A DNA stretch of 64,000 nt from Microcaldota archaeon (GTDB taxonomy: Archaea > Micrarchaeota > Micrarchaeia > Micrarchaeales > CABMGC01), in contig JAGWHC010000001.1 of the NCBI GenBank assembly GCA_028867025.1, forward strand, positions 251,695 to 315,694, given 5' to 3'. The position numbers and the translations under genes are program-made. Positions 16,248 to 23,993 of the stretch are shown here, in pieces. The first letter of the stretch is position 1. Every line of letters starts with the position of its first letter. A model generated the notes under the pieces. It was not told the origin of the DNA. It saw only the letters and a list, made by a program, of their open reading frames with translations, and searched no databases.

Positions 16248-16994
16248 ATGTCGTTTGAGCTAAAGCTAGATAACGCCAGATACTGGAGGGATTGCGTTGA
16301 GGCAATCGTTAGTCTTGTGGATGAGGGAACGTTCAGCATAAGCAAGGATGGCATATCGCTGCGCGCCATGGATCCATCTGGGATAAGCATGATCTCGTTC
16401 AGCATGCCCAGCAAGGCCTTCTCGAAGTACGAGATAGACAAGAGCCAGGACGTGGGACTCAACATAGACAACCTGAGCAAGATAATGTCGAGGACAAGGG
16501 ACGACGAGGCGCTCGTGATCAAGGAGACCGATGGCAAGCTCCTGCTTGAGTTCGTCGGTGCAAAGAGCAAGAGAAGGTACAGGCTGAACCTCATAGATGT
16601 AAGGAAGAAGGACGACAAGGAACCAAAGGTGGAGTTCGACGCTCACGTGGAAGTTGACGGAGAACACCTAAAGAACGCATTGAAGGACGCATCGCTTGTT
16701 TCCTCTTACATCGCTTTCAAGGCAGGCAAGAATCACTTCACGATAAGTGCGAAGGGCGATTCGGGTGATCTTGAGGAACTCAACGAGGTCGACGGCACCG
16801 GGATAAAGAAGCTCGAGGCGGGCAAGGACGCAGAATCTGTGTTCAACCTTGAGTTTCTGGAGAACATGGTGCGCTCGAGCCCCATGGGCAACGCGATCAA
16901 GCTTTCCATAAAGAGCGACCAGCCGCTCAGGCTTACGTACAACATCGGCGATGCTGCGGTAACGTATTTCCTTGCCCCATATGTCGAAGAATGA
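16248..16994 (+). CDS. pcn: DNA polymerase sliding clamp (PCNA)
   Basis: PCNA (248 aa) is the ring-shaped processivity factor of the replisome. Both halves of the clamp fold are visible. The first has SISKDGISLRAMDPSGISMISF, in which the AMDPS motif is classic. The interdomain region contains KLLLEFVGAKSKRRYRLNLID. The C-terminus (LTYNIGDAAVTYFLAPYVEE) forms the partner-binding surface. It is preceded by an AT-rich promoter (atatattaatatcg, about 16203-16217). Only one PCNA copy is seen in this window, which would give a homotrimer. Convergent with the 16995 gene with no spacer. Confidence 0.96.
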   Translation: MSFELKLDNARYWRDCVEAIVSLVDEGTFSISKDGISLRAMDPSGISMISFSMPSKAFSKYEIDKSQDVGLNIDNLSKIMSRTRDDEALVIKETDGKLLLEFVGAKSKRRYRLNLIDVRKKDDKEPKVEFDAHVEVDGEHLKNALKDASLVSSYIAFKAGKNHFTISAKGDSGDLEELNEVDGTGIKKLEAGKDAESVFNLEFLENMVRSSPMGNAIKLSIKSDQPLRLTYNIGDAAVTYFLAPYVEE

Positions 16995-17492
16995 CTACTG
17001 CCTTCGCTTTAGCTCCTTTATAAGTTCCTTAGAAGCTTTTTTGTAGTCTTTCCTCACAATCAGCGATACGGGCTTCTGCATATACAAGGGAGCTTCAGGT
17101 ATCGGCCTTCCTACTCCTACAACCGCACATATTTCGGCTGTCACTTCCGCATTCTCGTGTATCTCCCACCTGTTTTCTGACAGGCGGTGCAGTGGTACCC
17201 AATATCCGCCTACCATCAGTTCTTCCAGATCGCTAGATGAATGCAGGTTCGTTGTGAACTCTGAAGTTCTGTCTATCCTTATCTGCTCCATAAGTCTTGG
17301 GTCCTTCTTGGCAAGCTTCCTGAAAATTCCCTGCATGTCTGCAACGCTAGAGCTGAACTCCTTTATTCCAGACTGTCTGGCAATCCCGAAAAGCACCTCT
17401 ATCCTGTAGAACGAGCCGGACATTCGCTGGACTTCTGCAGTTAACGCGCCGGTGCTATCGGCCTTGTTGTTAACCACCGCTTCCATTGCCAT
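16995..17492 (-). CDS. Hypothetical protein, 165 aa
   Basis: I do not recognise it. A helical N-terminal half (about 20-75: SGSFYRIEVLFGIARQSGIKE, shortened; VADMQGIFRKLAKKDPRLM) precedes a beta part (GGYWVPLHRLSENRWEIHENAEV) and a basic helical end (RKDYKKASKELIKELKRRQ). No membrane segment. It lies directly against the pcn stop on the opposite strand. Confidence 0.5.
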   Translation of the reverse strand: MAMEAVVNNKADSTGALTAEVQRMSGSFYRIEVLFGIARQSGIKEFSSSVADMQGIFRKLAKKDPRLMEQIRIDRTSEFTTNLHSSSDLEELMVGGYWVPLHRLSENRWEIHENAEVTAEICAVVGVGRPIPEAPLYMQKPVSLIVRKDYKKASKELIKELKRRQ

Positions 17493-17532
17493 GCTTGACT
17501 ATAAGCAAAAGGAAGCTTGATAACTGCTCTGT

Positions 17533-17877
17533 CTAGCCTTTTCTCAGATAGGCCTTGACGAGTTTCCTGCCCTCTGGAGTCAGCTTCTGCACAACCTGGC
17601 CTCGGCGATGCTCCTCTTCGACTATCTCTTTGATGTGGCGGTTCTGGAGCAGCATGTGAACGTCTGAGGAGTTCTTTCTTACCGCTTTCGCAAGCTCAGA
17701 GATGGTCCTCGGATTGCGATACATCTCTTTGAGCACGCGGACGCGCCATCCATCCCTGTGTTTGGTGTTCCCCTCGAGCGTTTCCAGCCTGAGGATGAAC
17801 TCGTGAATCTGCACTGCGCTGTTTTTTCTTGTGACCGCTGACAATCCCGCACCTGTCTGTCGTCTAGATATTGCCAC
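17533..17877 (-). CDS. Winged-helix DNA-binding protein (MarR/ArsR-like), 114 aa
   Basis: The protein contains a helix-turn-helix pattern: RVRVLKEMYRNPRTISELAK (helices 1-2), then VRKNSSDVHMLLQNRH as recognition helix, and a wing VVQKLTPEGRKLVKAYLRK. This is typical of small archaeal winged-helix regulators. The frame extends to a TTG at 17904, but that start overlaps the TATA box (ctttataactc, about 17883-17893). GTG 17877 or a TTG at 17844 (with GGTG in front) is more plausible. It is divergent from priL, which it might regulate. Confidence 0.6.
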   Translation of the reverse strand: MAISRRQTGAGLSAVTRKNSAVQIHEFILRLETLEGNTKHRDGWRVRVLKEMYRNPRTISELAKAVRKNSSDVHMLLQNRHIKEIVEEEHRRGQVVQKLTPEGRKLVKAYLRKG

Positions 17878-17913
17878 GAGAGAGTTATAAAGCTTGAATG
17901 GCAAGTGTTACTC

Positions 17914-18834
17914 ATGCTGCTCGACAAGCTTGATTTTGCCTATAGGTATCCGTTTTCTCAGGAGGCCAGGGAGGTTGTCGCTGGGCTGAACGTCACCGCT
18001 GTTGACAGGAACTACCTGCAGGAAGGCATCTCGCAGATAACCAGCGTGCTCAAAACTGGCAGGATAGCCCATGAAAGAACGAGGGGGATAACTGAGGTGA
18101 AGCTCAGGTACATAATGGGCTATGCCTATGCGCGCATGCTTGTAAGCGCGATGGGCGACGGCTACTCGATTTCGAGATTCGCTGCCGCTGAGGCTGAAGC
18201 CGCTTCAGAGTTTCTGGCCTTCAGCGTGGACGACATGATTAAGATAGGAAACGAATTCGGGTTGGGCGTAAAGCGCGACAAGGACACTTTCGTTGTAGGA
18301 TTTGAGTCGTTCGTTTCAGTGCCGAAGAGGAACGCTGAACTGAAACTGATAAACCAGAGGCTTGCGGGAGGCAAGGTGACCATTGACGTGAGAGAATTGC
18401 TTGCGCTTGTCAAGGGATCCATCGAGAAAGGAGTGAGTGAAGGGCTGCCGATAGACAGGAAGATCATACCAAAGGAGGTTGCAGAAGCGGCAAAGCTACT
18501 GAAGCCTCAGGAAAAGAAGATAGCACTTGTTTCTCGCGCGGGATCGTACTCTTGGATTGAGAAGCTGCTCGCGACTCCTATAGCTGATGTGCGGCACAGG
18601 TCGGTCAATCTCATATTTGCGCCCTATCTGGTGAATGTGAAAGGACTTGATGAGGAGAGCGCGGCGAGGACCATAATAGATTACATAGAGCGCTGCAAGA
18701 AAATCAACCCAAACACGAAGATAAACGAGTCTTACATAAAGTACCAGTGCAAGTATGCAAAGAACAAGGGCCTCAGGCCCCTCTCGATGACAAAGGCGAG
18801 AGAGCTACTCAAGGAGGTCGCGGAATTCGAGTGA
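17914..18834 (+). CDS. priL: DNA primase large subunit PriL, without Fe-S cysteines
   Basis: PriL (about 306 aa) partners PriS to start primers. The N-terminal motif LDFAYRYPFSQEAREVV matches the PriL opening. The C-terminal part (IADVRHRSVNLIFAPYLVNV and QCKYAKNKGLRPLSMTKAREL) resembles the primase C-terminal domain and the cluster-free PriX type. Only two cysteines occur in the whole protein (ERC and YQC), so the four-cysteine [4Fe-4S] site of normal PriL cannot form. ATG 17914 is about 25 nt from the TATA element at 17884-17892, suggesting a leaderless mRNA; the frame also has a GTG at 17905. PriS is at 39-40 kb. Confidence 0.85.
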   Translation: MLLDKLDFAYRYPFSQEAREVVAGLNVTAVDRNYLQEGISQITSVLKTGRIAHERTRGITEVKLRYIMGYAYARMLVSAMGDGYSISRFAAAEAEAASEFLAFSVDDMIKIGNEFGLGVKRDKDTFVVGFESFVSVPKRNAELKLINQRLAGGKVTIDVRELLALVKGSIEKGVSEGLPIDRKIIPKEVAEAAKLLKPQEKKIALVSRAGSYSWIEKLLATPIADVRHRSVNLIFAPYLVNVKGLDEESAARTIIDYIERCKKINPNTKINESYIKYQCKYAKNKGLRPLSMTKARELLKEVAEFE

Positions 18835-18840
18835 ACGCTT

Positions 18841-18999
18841 ATGGAAATGAGAAAATCGCTTGGGATGTGCCACATCTGCGGAAAGCTTGCCTCAAATACG
18901 TGCAGCGCATGCGGCAAAATGGCATGCGACAACGATTTCGATCGCAGGCTTGGGATATGCATGGCGTGCAAGCGTGGCAGAGTGGTTAGCAAGGGTTAG
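18841..18999 (+). CDS. Tiny zinc-finger protein, 52 aa
   Basis: ATG 18841 opens a 52-codon frame with eight cysteines in four CxxC-like pairs: CHIC, CSAC, then C in KMACDNDF, and CMAC. The spacing (CxxC-x8-CxxC-x4-C...CxxC) resembles treble-clef or HIT-type zinc fingers. It follows priL by 6 nt on the same strand and is likely co-transcribed. Its last codons overlap the 3' end of the opposite gene (18996-19262). Function unknown; binding to nucleic acid or a protein is a guess. Confidence 0.65.
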   Translation: MEMRKSLGMCHICGKLASNTCSACGKMACDNDFDRRLGICMACKRGRVVSKG

Positions 19000-19262
19000 C
19001 CAGTAGCGAAATCTGCTGCGCTCGTACTCTTTGGGAAAGCCTTGCCGTTCGGCGCCTCGATCGGCAGCCCCGCCTCATCTGATATCTTCGCGAGCTCTGC
19101 AAGCTCTATTATCCTGTCGGTGAAAAGCTCGGTGTACTCGATGTTTCCAATCCTTGTTTTCTTCACAGTGAACGTGATCTGCTGCATCATGCCGCTGCGA
19201 TTCACACGCAACTTGATGCTGCCCCGCCTGATTATTTCCTGCGCTCTATCTGACAGTTTCAA
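18996..19262 (-). CDS. Hypothetical protein, 88 aa
   Basis: I do not recognise it. It starts with a helix rich in charge (MKLSDRAQEIIRRGSIKLRV) followed by a beta hairpin (GMMQQITFTVKKTRIGNIEYTELF) and another helix (RIIELAELAKISDEAG). It is compact and without cysteine or membrane segments. It is divergent from the complex I operon; the roughly 60 bp between contains AT-rich promoter sequence (tattaacattatg). Confidence 0.5.
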   Translation of the reverse strand: MKLSDRAQEIIRRGSIKLRVNRSGMMQQITFTVKKTRIGNIEYTELFTDRIIELAELAKISDEAGLPIEAPNGKAFPKSTSAADFATG

Positions 19263-19325
19263 AGAAGCTCCTCTATGATGATAGATAACAAACGAATATT
19301 AACATTATGAGCCATTAGCTATCAC

Positions 19326-19679
19326 ATGGCCGACCAATACCTTCAGATTCTGATTTTTGCCATTATAGCCGTGCTCGTGCCGCTCTCTGCACTGCTGTTT
19401 AACAAGATGGTGAGGCCGCGAAGCGACAACAACGATGTTAAGACGCTTCCCTATGAGAGCGCGGAGGAGAGCGTGGGACAGCGTGTTGAGATAATGCAGG
19501 AGTATATGCACTATTTCGTCGCGTTCCTGGCATTTGAGATAATAGGGGTGGTTGTGCTTATCTGGTCGACGTTTACGCGCGCGGCTCAGGCATCTAGCGG
19601 CCTGTATGTAGTGCTGCTTCTGGTGTTCGGTCTTGTAATAGAGGCGTTTTTGCTTGGGCTCAGCAGGAGCAAGGTGTGA
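19326..19679 (+). CDS. nuoA: Complex I subunit NuoA
   Basis: NuoA (117 aa, three membrane helices at about 7-25, 60-80 and 89-109) is a core membrane subunit of respiratory complex I at the junction with the peripheral arm. The first loop has the family pattern LPYESAEESVGQRVEI (NuoA typically YECG.....), although the conserved cysteine is replaced by serine. It is the first gene of the operon. The ATG is preceded by a TATA-like tattaacattatg. Confidence 0.88.
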   Translation: MADQYLQILIFAIIAVLVPLSALLFNKMVRPRSDNNDVKTLPYESAEESVGQRVEIMQEYMHYFVAFLAFEIIGVVVLIWSTFTRAAQASSGLYVVLLLVFGLVIEAFLLGLSRSKV

Positions 19680-19681
19680 AG

Positions 19682-19822
19682 ATGGAGCTATTGAGGTGCG
19701 GGTGCAGAATCGAGGAAGGAACGTTCATTGTGGGAGACGACTGCGCTTACTGTAAGGAGTGCAACGCGATGGCGGAGATGCATCCTTTCGGAAACAAACG
19801 GCTGGATGATTTGGTGGAGTGA
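19682..19822 (+). CDS. 46-aa Cys-rich protein inserted between nuoA and nuoB
   Basis: ATG 19682 opens a 46-codon frame (MELLRCGCRIEEG, then CAYCKECNAMAEM, end DDLVE) with five cysteines arranged CxC and CxxCxxC. That could hold a zinc or an Fe-S cluster. It starts 2 nt after nuoA and its stop (TGA 19820-19822) lies 2 nt before the nuoB ATG, so it is translated as part of the operon. I know of no complex I subunit of this form. A role in cluster or subunit assembly is inference only. Confidence 0.6.
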   Translation: MELLRCGCRIEEGTFIVGDDCAYCKECNAMAEMHPFGNKRLDDLVE

Positions 19823-19824
19823 GA

Positions 19825-20397
19825 ATGGAAGAATCGCAACCTTATGACAAGGCCAAGTTCCTGAATGCGGAGAAGGAGATGAGCAGGCTCGTCCAGGAAT
19901 CTATGAAGAAGTACGAGACGAAGCCGAACGTGATGTTTGCGAAGCTGTCAGAGGTGACAAAGGCGCTGTCCAAGGGACTGGTCGAATGGTCGAGGGTACG
20001 CTCCCTCTGGCCGCTTCAGTTCGGGCTTTCGTGCTGTGCGATGGAGCTGATGGATTTTGGCTCCGCGAGAATAGACGCGGAGCGGCGCGGCTACCTATTC
20101 TTCAGGGCAACGCCAAGGCAGGCAGACGTAATGGTGGTTGCCGGCTGGGTCACCAAGTCGATGGCGCCTGAGATAAAGAGGCTGTACGAGCAGATGCTGA
20201 AGCCGAGGTACGTGATTGCTTACGGCGAGTGCGCAACATGCGGAGGGCCATGGTGGGAGAGCTATAACATAGTCAAGGGCATAGACCAGGTCCTGCCGGT
20301 GGACGTTTACGTTGTCGGTTGTCCTCCCAAGCCAGAGAACCTGTATGCCGGTTTCATGAAACTGCAGAAGAAGATAAGTGGTGAAATTGAAGATTGA
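19825..20397 (+). CDS. nuoB: Complex I subunit NuoB
   Basis: NuoB (about 190 aa) holds the terminal N2 [4Fe-4S] cluster next to the quinone site. The ligands are present: tandem cysteines in LSCCAMEL, the cysteine in GECATCGGPWW, and GCPPKPE. The first 45 residues are a charged extension. Start ATG 19825 follows GGTGGAG; a GTG at 19819 is in frame. The nuoC start lies 20 nt before its stop. Confidence 0.94.
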   Translation: MEESQPYDKAKFLNAEKEMSRLVQESMKKYETKPNVMFAKLSEVTKALSKGLVEWSRVRSLWPLQFGLSCCAMELMDFGSARIDAERRGYLFFRATPRQADVMVVAGWVTKSMAPEIKRLYEQMLKPRYVIAYGECATCGGPWWESYNIVKGIDQVLPVDVYVVGCPPKPENLYAGFMKLQKKISGEIED

Positions 20398-20752
20398 CAG
20401 GACAGAACTTGTGAAGAAGGCCAGCGACCTGAAATCCCAGGGCTACTCCTATCTGGTCAAGCTGACTGCTGTTGACTACGAACAGCACCTGGAGGTGATA
20501 TACATCCTGAGGAACATGAAGGAGAACAAAGACGAAACGCTTGAGATTGACCTGGATCCCGCGGATGCTTGGGTGCCGACGCTTGTAGGGAATTTCAAGG
20601 CTGCTGATTGGTACGAGCGGGAAATGTTTGAGATGTTCGGCATAGATGTCAAGGGCAGGAACGTGGAACGCCTGCTGCTTGAGAAATGGAACGGCAAGGC
20701 CGCCCCGCTTAGGAAGAACTTTACATGGAACGCGCCGTACGAGACGAGCTAG
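20378..20752 (+). CDS. nuoC: Complex I subunit NuoC
   Basis: NuoC (124 aa, the 30-kDa-type subunit) is a structural part of the quinone-reducing module. It has the family sequence DPADAWVPTLVGNFKAADWYEREMFEMFGI, in which WYEREMFEMFGI is the diagnostic motif. At 124 residues it is a minimal NuoC. It starts at GTG 20378, overlapping nuoB by 20 nt, with GTG 20381 as alternative. The stop is immediately followed by the nuoD ATG. Confidence 0.93.
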   Translation: MVKLKIDRTELVKKASDLKSQGYSYLVKLTAVDYEQHLEVIYILRNMKENKDETLEIDLDPADAWVPTLVGNFKAADWYEREMFEMFGIDVKGRNVERLLLEKWNGKAAPLRKNFTWNAPYETS

Positions 20753-21844
20753 ATGACCACGCGAATAAACATAGGACCGGTGCACCCGAGCACTCATGGG
20801 GTTCTCAGGCTTGTCGCTGACATAGACGGCGACACAGTGGTTAACCTCGAACCACACATAGGCTTCCTGCACAGGGGTGTCGAGAAACTTGTGGAGACGA
20901 GGATGTACATGCAGAGCCCTCCCTACATGGAAAAGCTGGACTACGTGGCCCCGCTGTCATATGACGAAGTGTATGTGGCTACTGTGGAGAAGGCGATGGG
21001 AGTCGAAGTGAAGGAACGCGCCATGTGGATACGCACCATACTCCTCGAACTGCAGAGAATCGCGAGCCACCTGCTGTGGCTCGGCACGATGGCAAACGAT
21101 GTGGGACAGTTCTTCACGCTCTTCATGTGGGCGTTCAAGGACAGGGATCTGGTGCTGAGACTGCTGGAGGAGGCTGCGGGCGCAAGGATGTTCTACGTGA
21201 ATATGAGGATCGGAGGACTCATCAGGGACCTGCCTCCTGGATTTGAAGACAGTGCCAGAGATCTGCTTGACTATCTCGACAAGCGGGTCAGGGAATATGA
21301 GGATTTTCTGGAGAAGAACCCTATATTCATGGAAAGAATGAGGGGCGTGGGAACTATAAGCAGGGAGATGGCCGTAAACCTCGGCGTGACAGGTCCTGTT
21401 CTGCGCGCATCTGGGATAAGCTACGATGTGAGAAAGGACAATCCGTATTACGTTTACGGAAAGCTCAACTTCGAGACGCAGACGAGAAGCGAGGGGGACT
21501 GCTTTGCCAGGTACAAGGTGAGGATGCTCGAAATTAAGGAAAGCATAAGGCTGGTGCGGGAGGCGCTGAACAAAATGCCGGCTGGCGACGCGCTTGGCAT
21601 GCCTGTCAAGCTGATACTTCCTAGCGCAAAGAACAGGATAGTAAGCGTGAGCAGGGAACTGCCACGAGGGGAATGCATGATGTACATGGTTGCCGATCCG
21701 CAGAGGCCGTACAGGCTCTCCATAAGATCGCCGACCTTCATCAATCTCGCTGCGCTGCGGGAGATATCGAAAGGCTGCAGAACCGCGGACATTTTCGCGA
21801 TACTGGGAAGCCTGGACGTTGTGATGGGCGACTGCGACAGGTGA
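20753..21844 (+). CDS. nuoD: Complex I subunit NuoD
   Basis: NuoD (363 aa, 49-kDa-type) forms the quinone-binding pocket with NuoB and is related to the large subunit of [NiFe] hydrogenases. The opening INIGPVHPSTHGVLRL holds the conserved His that contacts quinone. Other family blocks are PHIGFLHRGVEKL, ASHLLWLGTM, GVGTISREMAVNLGVTGPVLRA (shortened), and the ending LGSLDVVMGDCDR. The hydrogenase Ni ligands are absent, as in all NuoD. The gene abuts nuoC. Confidence 0.95.
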   Translation: MTTRINIGPVHPSTHGVLRLVADIDGDTVVNLEPHIGFLHRGVEKLVETRMYMQSPPYMEKLDYVAPLSYDEVYVATVEKAMGVEVKERAMWIRTILLELQRIASHLLWLGTMANDVGQFFTLFMWAFKDRDLVLRLLEEAAGARMFYVNMRIGGLIRDLPPGFEDSARDLLDYLDKRVREYEDFLEKNPIFMERMRGVGTISREMAVNLGVTGPVLRASGISYDVRKDNPYYVYGKLNFETQTRSEGDCFARYKVRMLEIKESIRLVREALNKMPAGDALGMPVKLILPSAKNRIVSVSRELPRGECMMYMVADPQRPYRLSIRSPTFINLAALREISKGCRTADIFAILGSLDVVMGDCDR

Positions 21845-21850
21845 TATGCA

Positions 21851-22843
21851 ATGGTAGGAATTTTTGTGTCTGGCTATCTTGGGCTAAGCGGAACGCTTGG
21901 GGCCGTGGCCGACGCCATCGCCTATGCCATAGCAATCTCCATACTGATAATCGCGTTCGACTACATCTTCGGGTGGGTGGAGAGGAAGACGATAGCAAAG
22001 ATACAGAAGAGGCACGGGCCGACGTTCGCAGGCAAGTATGGCATACTGCAGAATCTCGCTGATTTTGTCAAGCTTTTGTCTAAGGAGAATGTTGTGCCGA
22101 AGAACTCCGACAAGCTGCTGTTTCTAAGCACCATACCCATAATGCTCGCGCTCTCCATATTCCTCATCTTCCTGCTTCCGCTCGCGCCAACGCTGCTGGA
22201 GACAAACATAGGACTGGGCATACTGGTCATCTTCGTCCTCCTCTCGTTCATGCCGCTCATAATATTCGCGAACGGTTTCGGGAGCGGGAACAAGTTCGCA
22301 GCCATAAGCGCGCAGCGTTCCGTGGTCATGCTGATAAGCTACGAGCTGCCCCTGATATTTGTGATCGCTGCCGCAGGCATGCTTGCGAACGGGTACAATA
22401 TCGCGGACATAGTGAACGCACAGAGCCAGTGGTGGTTCGCAATCCTTATGCCCGTGGGTTTCGTAGTGTTCTTCATCGCGATGCTCGCGGAGCTCGAGCG
22501 CACGCCGTTTGACATCAGGGAGGCGGACAACGAGCTGATAGCAGGTTGGCTGACCGACGTGAGCGCGCCCTACTACACTCTCGCGCTGTTCCTTGACTAT
22601 ACCAGGATGTTCCTTGGCAGCCTGCTCATCGCGATATTATTCCTTGGAGGATGGAATGGACCTCTGCTCCCGCCGGTTGTGTGGCTGCTGCTCAAAGCAT
22701 TCATTGTGTCTTTCTTCATCATGATAATAAGGGCAACCATGGTGCGCATGAGGATAGACAGGCTGTTGCGCTTCGGCTGGATCTGGCTGCTGCCGCTGTC
22801 TCTGCTTAATTTAATACTTACTTATGTAGTATTCATAGCGTGA
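21851..22843 (+). CDS. nuoH: Complex I subunit NuoH
   Basis: NuoH (330 aa, about eight membrane helices) connects the quinone site to the proton pumps. Family motifs are GWVERKTIAKIQKRHGPTFAGKYGILQ (shortened), LADFVKLLSKENVVP, the loop region MLAELERTPFDIREADNELIAGW, and MVRMRIDRLLRFGW near the end. The conserved acidic residues in ELERTPFD...EADNEL are present. It follows nuoD by 6 nt. Confidence 0.95.
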   Translation: MVGIFVSGYLGLSGTLGAVADAIAYAIAISILIIAFDYIFGWVERKTIAKIQKRHGPTFAGKYGILQNLADFVKLLSKENVVPKNSDKLLFLSTIPIMLALSIFLIFLLPLAPTLLETNIGLGILVIFVLLSFMPLIIFANGFGSGNKFAAISAQRSVVMLISYELPLIFVIAAAGMLANGYNIADIVNAQSQWWFAILMPVGFVVFFIAMLAELERTPFDIREADNELIAGWLTDVSAPYYTLALFLDYTRMFLGSLLIAILFLGGWNGPLLPPVVWLLLKAFIVSFFIMIIRATMVRMRIDRLLRFGWIWLLPLSLLNLILTYVVFIA

Positions 22844-22847
22844 TGGA

Positions 22848-23213
22848 GTGGTGCTGAAACCTCTGCTTGAGAGCATAAAGAGCCTGGGCGAGGAGCGCTT
22901 CACTGTGGAGTTTCCGGAAACCCGCGAATCTCTTGATGACCGGGAGAGGTACATGCTAAGGCTTGATATGGATACGTGCATAAGCTGCTCTGCTTGCGAG
23001 CGAATATGCCCGAACAAGACTATAACTATGGTTGAGGTTCTGACAGATCGCGGGCCAAAGGTGATGCCCCAGATAGGAATCGAGAGGTGCCTCTTCTGCG
23101 GCCTGTGTGAGGAGGTGTGCCCTCCCAAATGCCTCACCCTGACGAAAGGATACGATTTCGAGGCCTACGACAAGAGAAATTTCATAAAAAGGCCTGAGGA
23201 ACTGCAGGGGTAG
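22848..23213 (+). CDS. nuoI: Complex I subunit NuoI (two 4Fe-4S ferredoxin-type)
   Basis: NuoI (121 aa) carries clusters N6a and N6b that pass electrons to NuoB. Both binding motifs are intact: CISCSACERICP (about 44-55) and CLFCGLCEEVCP (about 84-95). The start is GTG 22848 or GTG 22851; no ATG is available in frame. Because NuoE/F/G are missing from the operon, NuoI is the likely entry point for electrons, possibly from ferredoxin. Confidence 0.94.
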   Translation: MVLKPLLESIKSLGEERFTVEFPETRESLDDRERYMLRLDMDTCISCSACERICPNKTITMVEVLTDRGPKVMPQIGIERCLFCGLCEEVCPPKCLTLTKGYDFEAYDKRNFIKRPEELQG

Positions 23214-23216
23214 ACG

Positions 23217-23690
23217 ATGACCCTTGACCTTCTGGCGGCACTCCTTGCTTCTCTCACCGTATTGGCTGGCCTAGCTCTTTTCCTGCAGAAGAAACTTCTA
23301 CATTCGGTGGTCTTTCTGGCGCTCGCCGCGGTGGGAAGTTCTCTGATATTCTTGTATTTGGGCCAGGTTCTTGTAGCGTTGCTGCAGCTCTTCATCTTCG
23401 TGGGTGGACTGTCCACGTACCTTATCGTTGCTGTTGCGACAGAGGAAAAACAGGTCAAGATGAGGAACGCTGCCGCATTCGTGATAATTAGTGCGATCAC
23501 GTCTGTGGGGCTTTTTGCAGCGGTGTCAAACACAACGGTCCCCGGACTTGCTGGCAACGACTTCTCAACTGTAGCGCAGGGGGCTATATCGAACTATTAC
23601 GCGTTCATTTTTGCCGCAGTATTTCTGCTTTTTGCGGCTGCGCTTGGAAGCGTGATAATAATCAAGAAGTTTACCAGACTGGTGGTTTGA
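23217..23690 (+). CDS. nuoJ: Complex I subunit NuoJ
   Basis: NuoJ (157 aa, five membrane helices) is a core membrane subunit close to NuoK. The helix-3 region (YLGQVLVALLQLFIFVGGLS) corresponds to the conserved proton-path helix. A loop TEEKQVKMRNAAA follows. The last helix (AVFLLFAAALGSVIIIKKF) matches the family end. The stop overlaps the nuoK ATG (ATGA), so the two are translationally coupled. Confidence 0.9.
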   Translation: MTLDLLAALLASLTVLAGLALFLQKKLLHSVVFLALAAVGSSLIFLYLGQVLVALLQLFIFVGGLSTYLIVAVATEEKQVKMRNAAAFVIISAITSVGLFAAVSNTTVPGLAGNDFSTVAQGAISNYYAFIFAAVFLLFAAALGSVIIIKKFTRLVV

Positions 23691-23992
23691 TGATAAGTTT
23701 CGTGCTCATTGCTGCCGTGGCGCTGATGGGAGTCGCGCTTGCAGGAATCATAACAGACAGGCATTTCGTGGTGATAATGCTGGCTGTGGAGCTGATGTTC
23801 ATCGCGAGCAGCATACTGCTGGTCTACTTCTTTTCGTACGGCGCCTCTCCCGATGCTTCTGCGGTGCCTATGATAATCTCGATATGGTCTGTTGCAGCGG
23901 TCGAAGTGATAACGCTCATAACGTTTTACGTTTACATGAAGGCGAGAGGCTTTGATTTTGACGTTACGAAACTCTCGAAGTTGAAGTGGTAG
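23687..23992 (+). CDS. nuoK: Complex I subunit NuoK
   Basis: NuoK (101 aa, three membrane helices) is an antiporter-related (MrpC-like) subunit. The second helix carries the conserved glutamate in VIMLAVELMFIASSILLV, and the third has the second conserved Glu in SVAAVEVITLITFYV. Both acidic residues needed for proton movement are therefore present. It overlaps nuoJ by 4 nt and is followed by nuoL after 1 nt. Confidence 0.93.
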   Translation: MMISFVLIAAVALMGVALAGIITDRHFVVIMLAVELMFIASSILLVYFFSYGASPDASAVPMIISIWSVAAVEVITLITFYVYMKARGFDFDVTKLSKLKW

Positions 23993-23993
23993 C

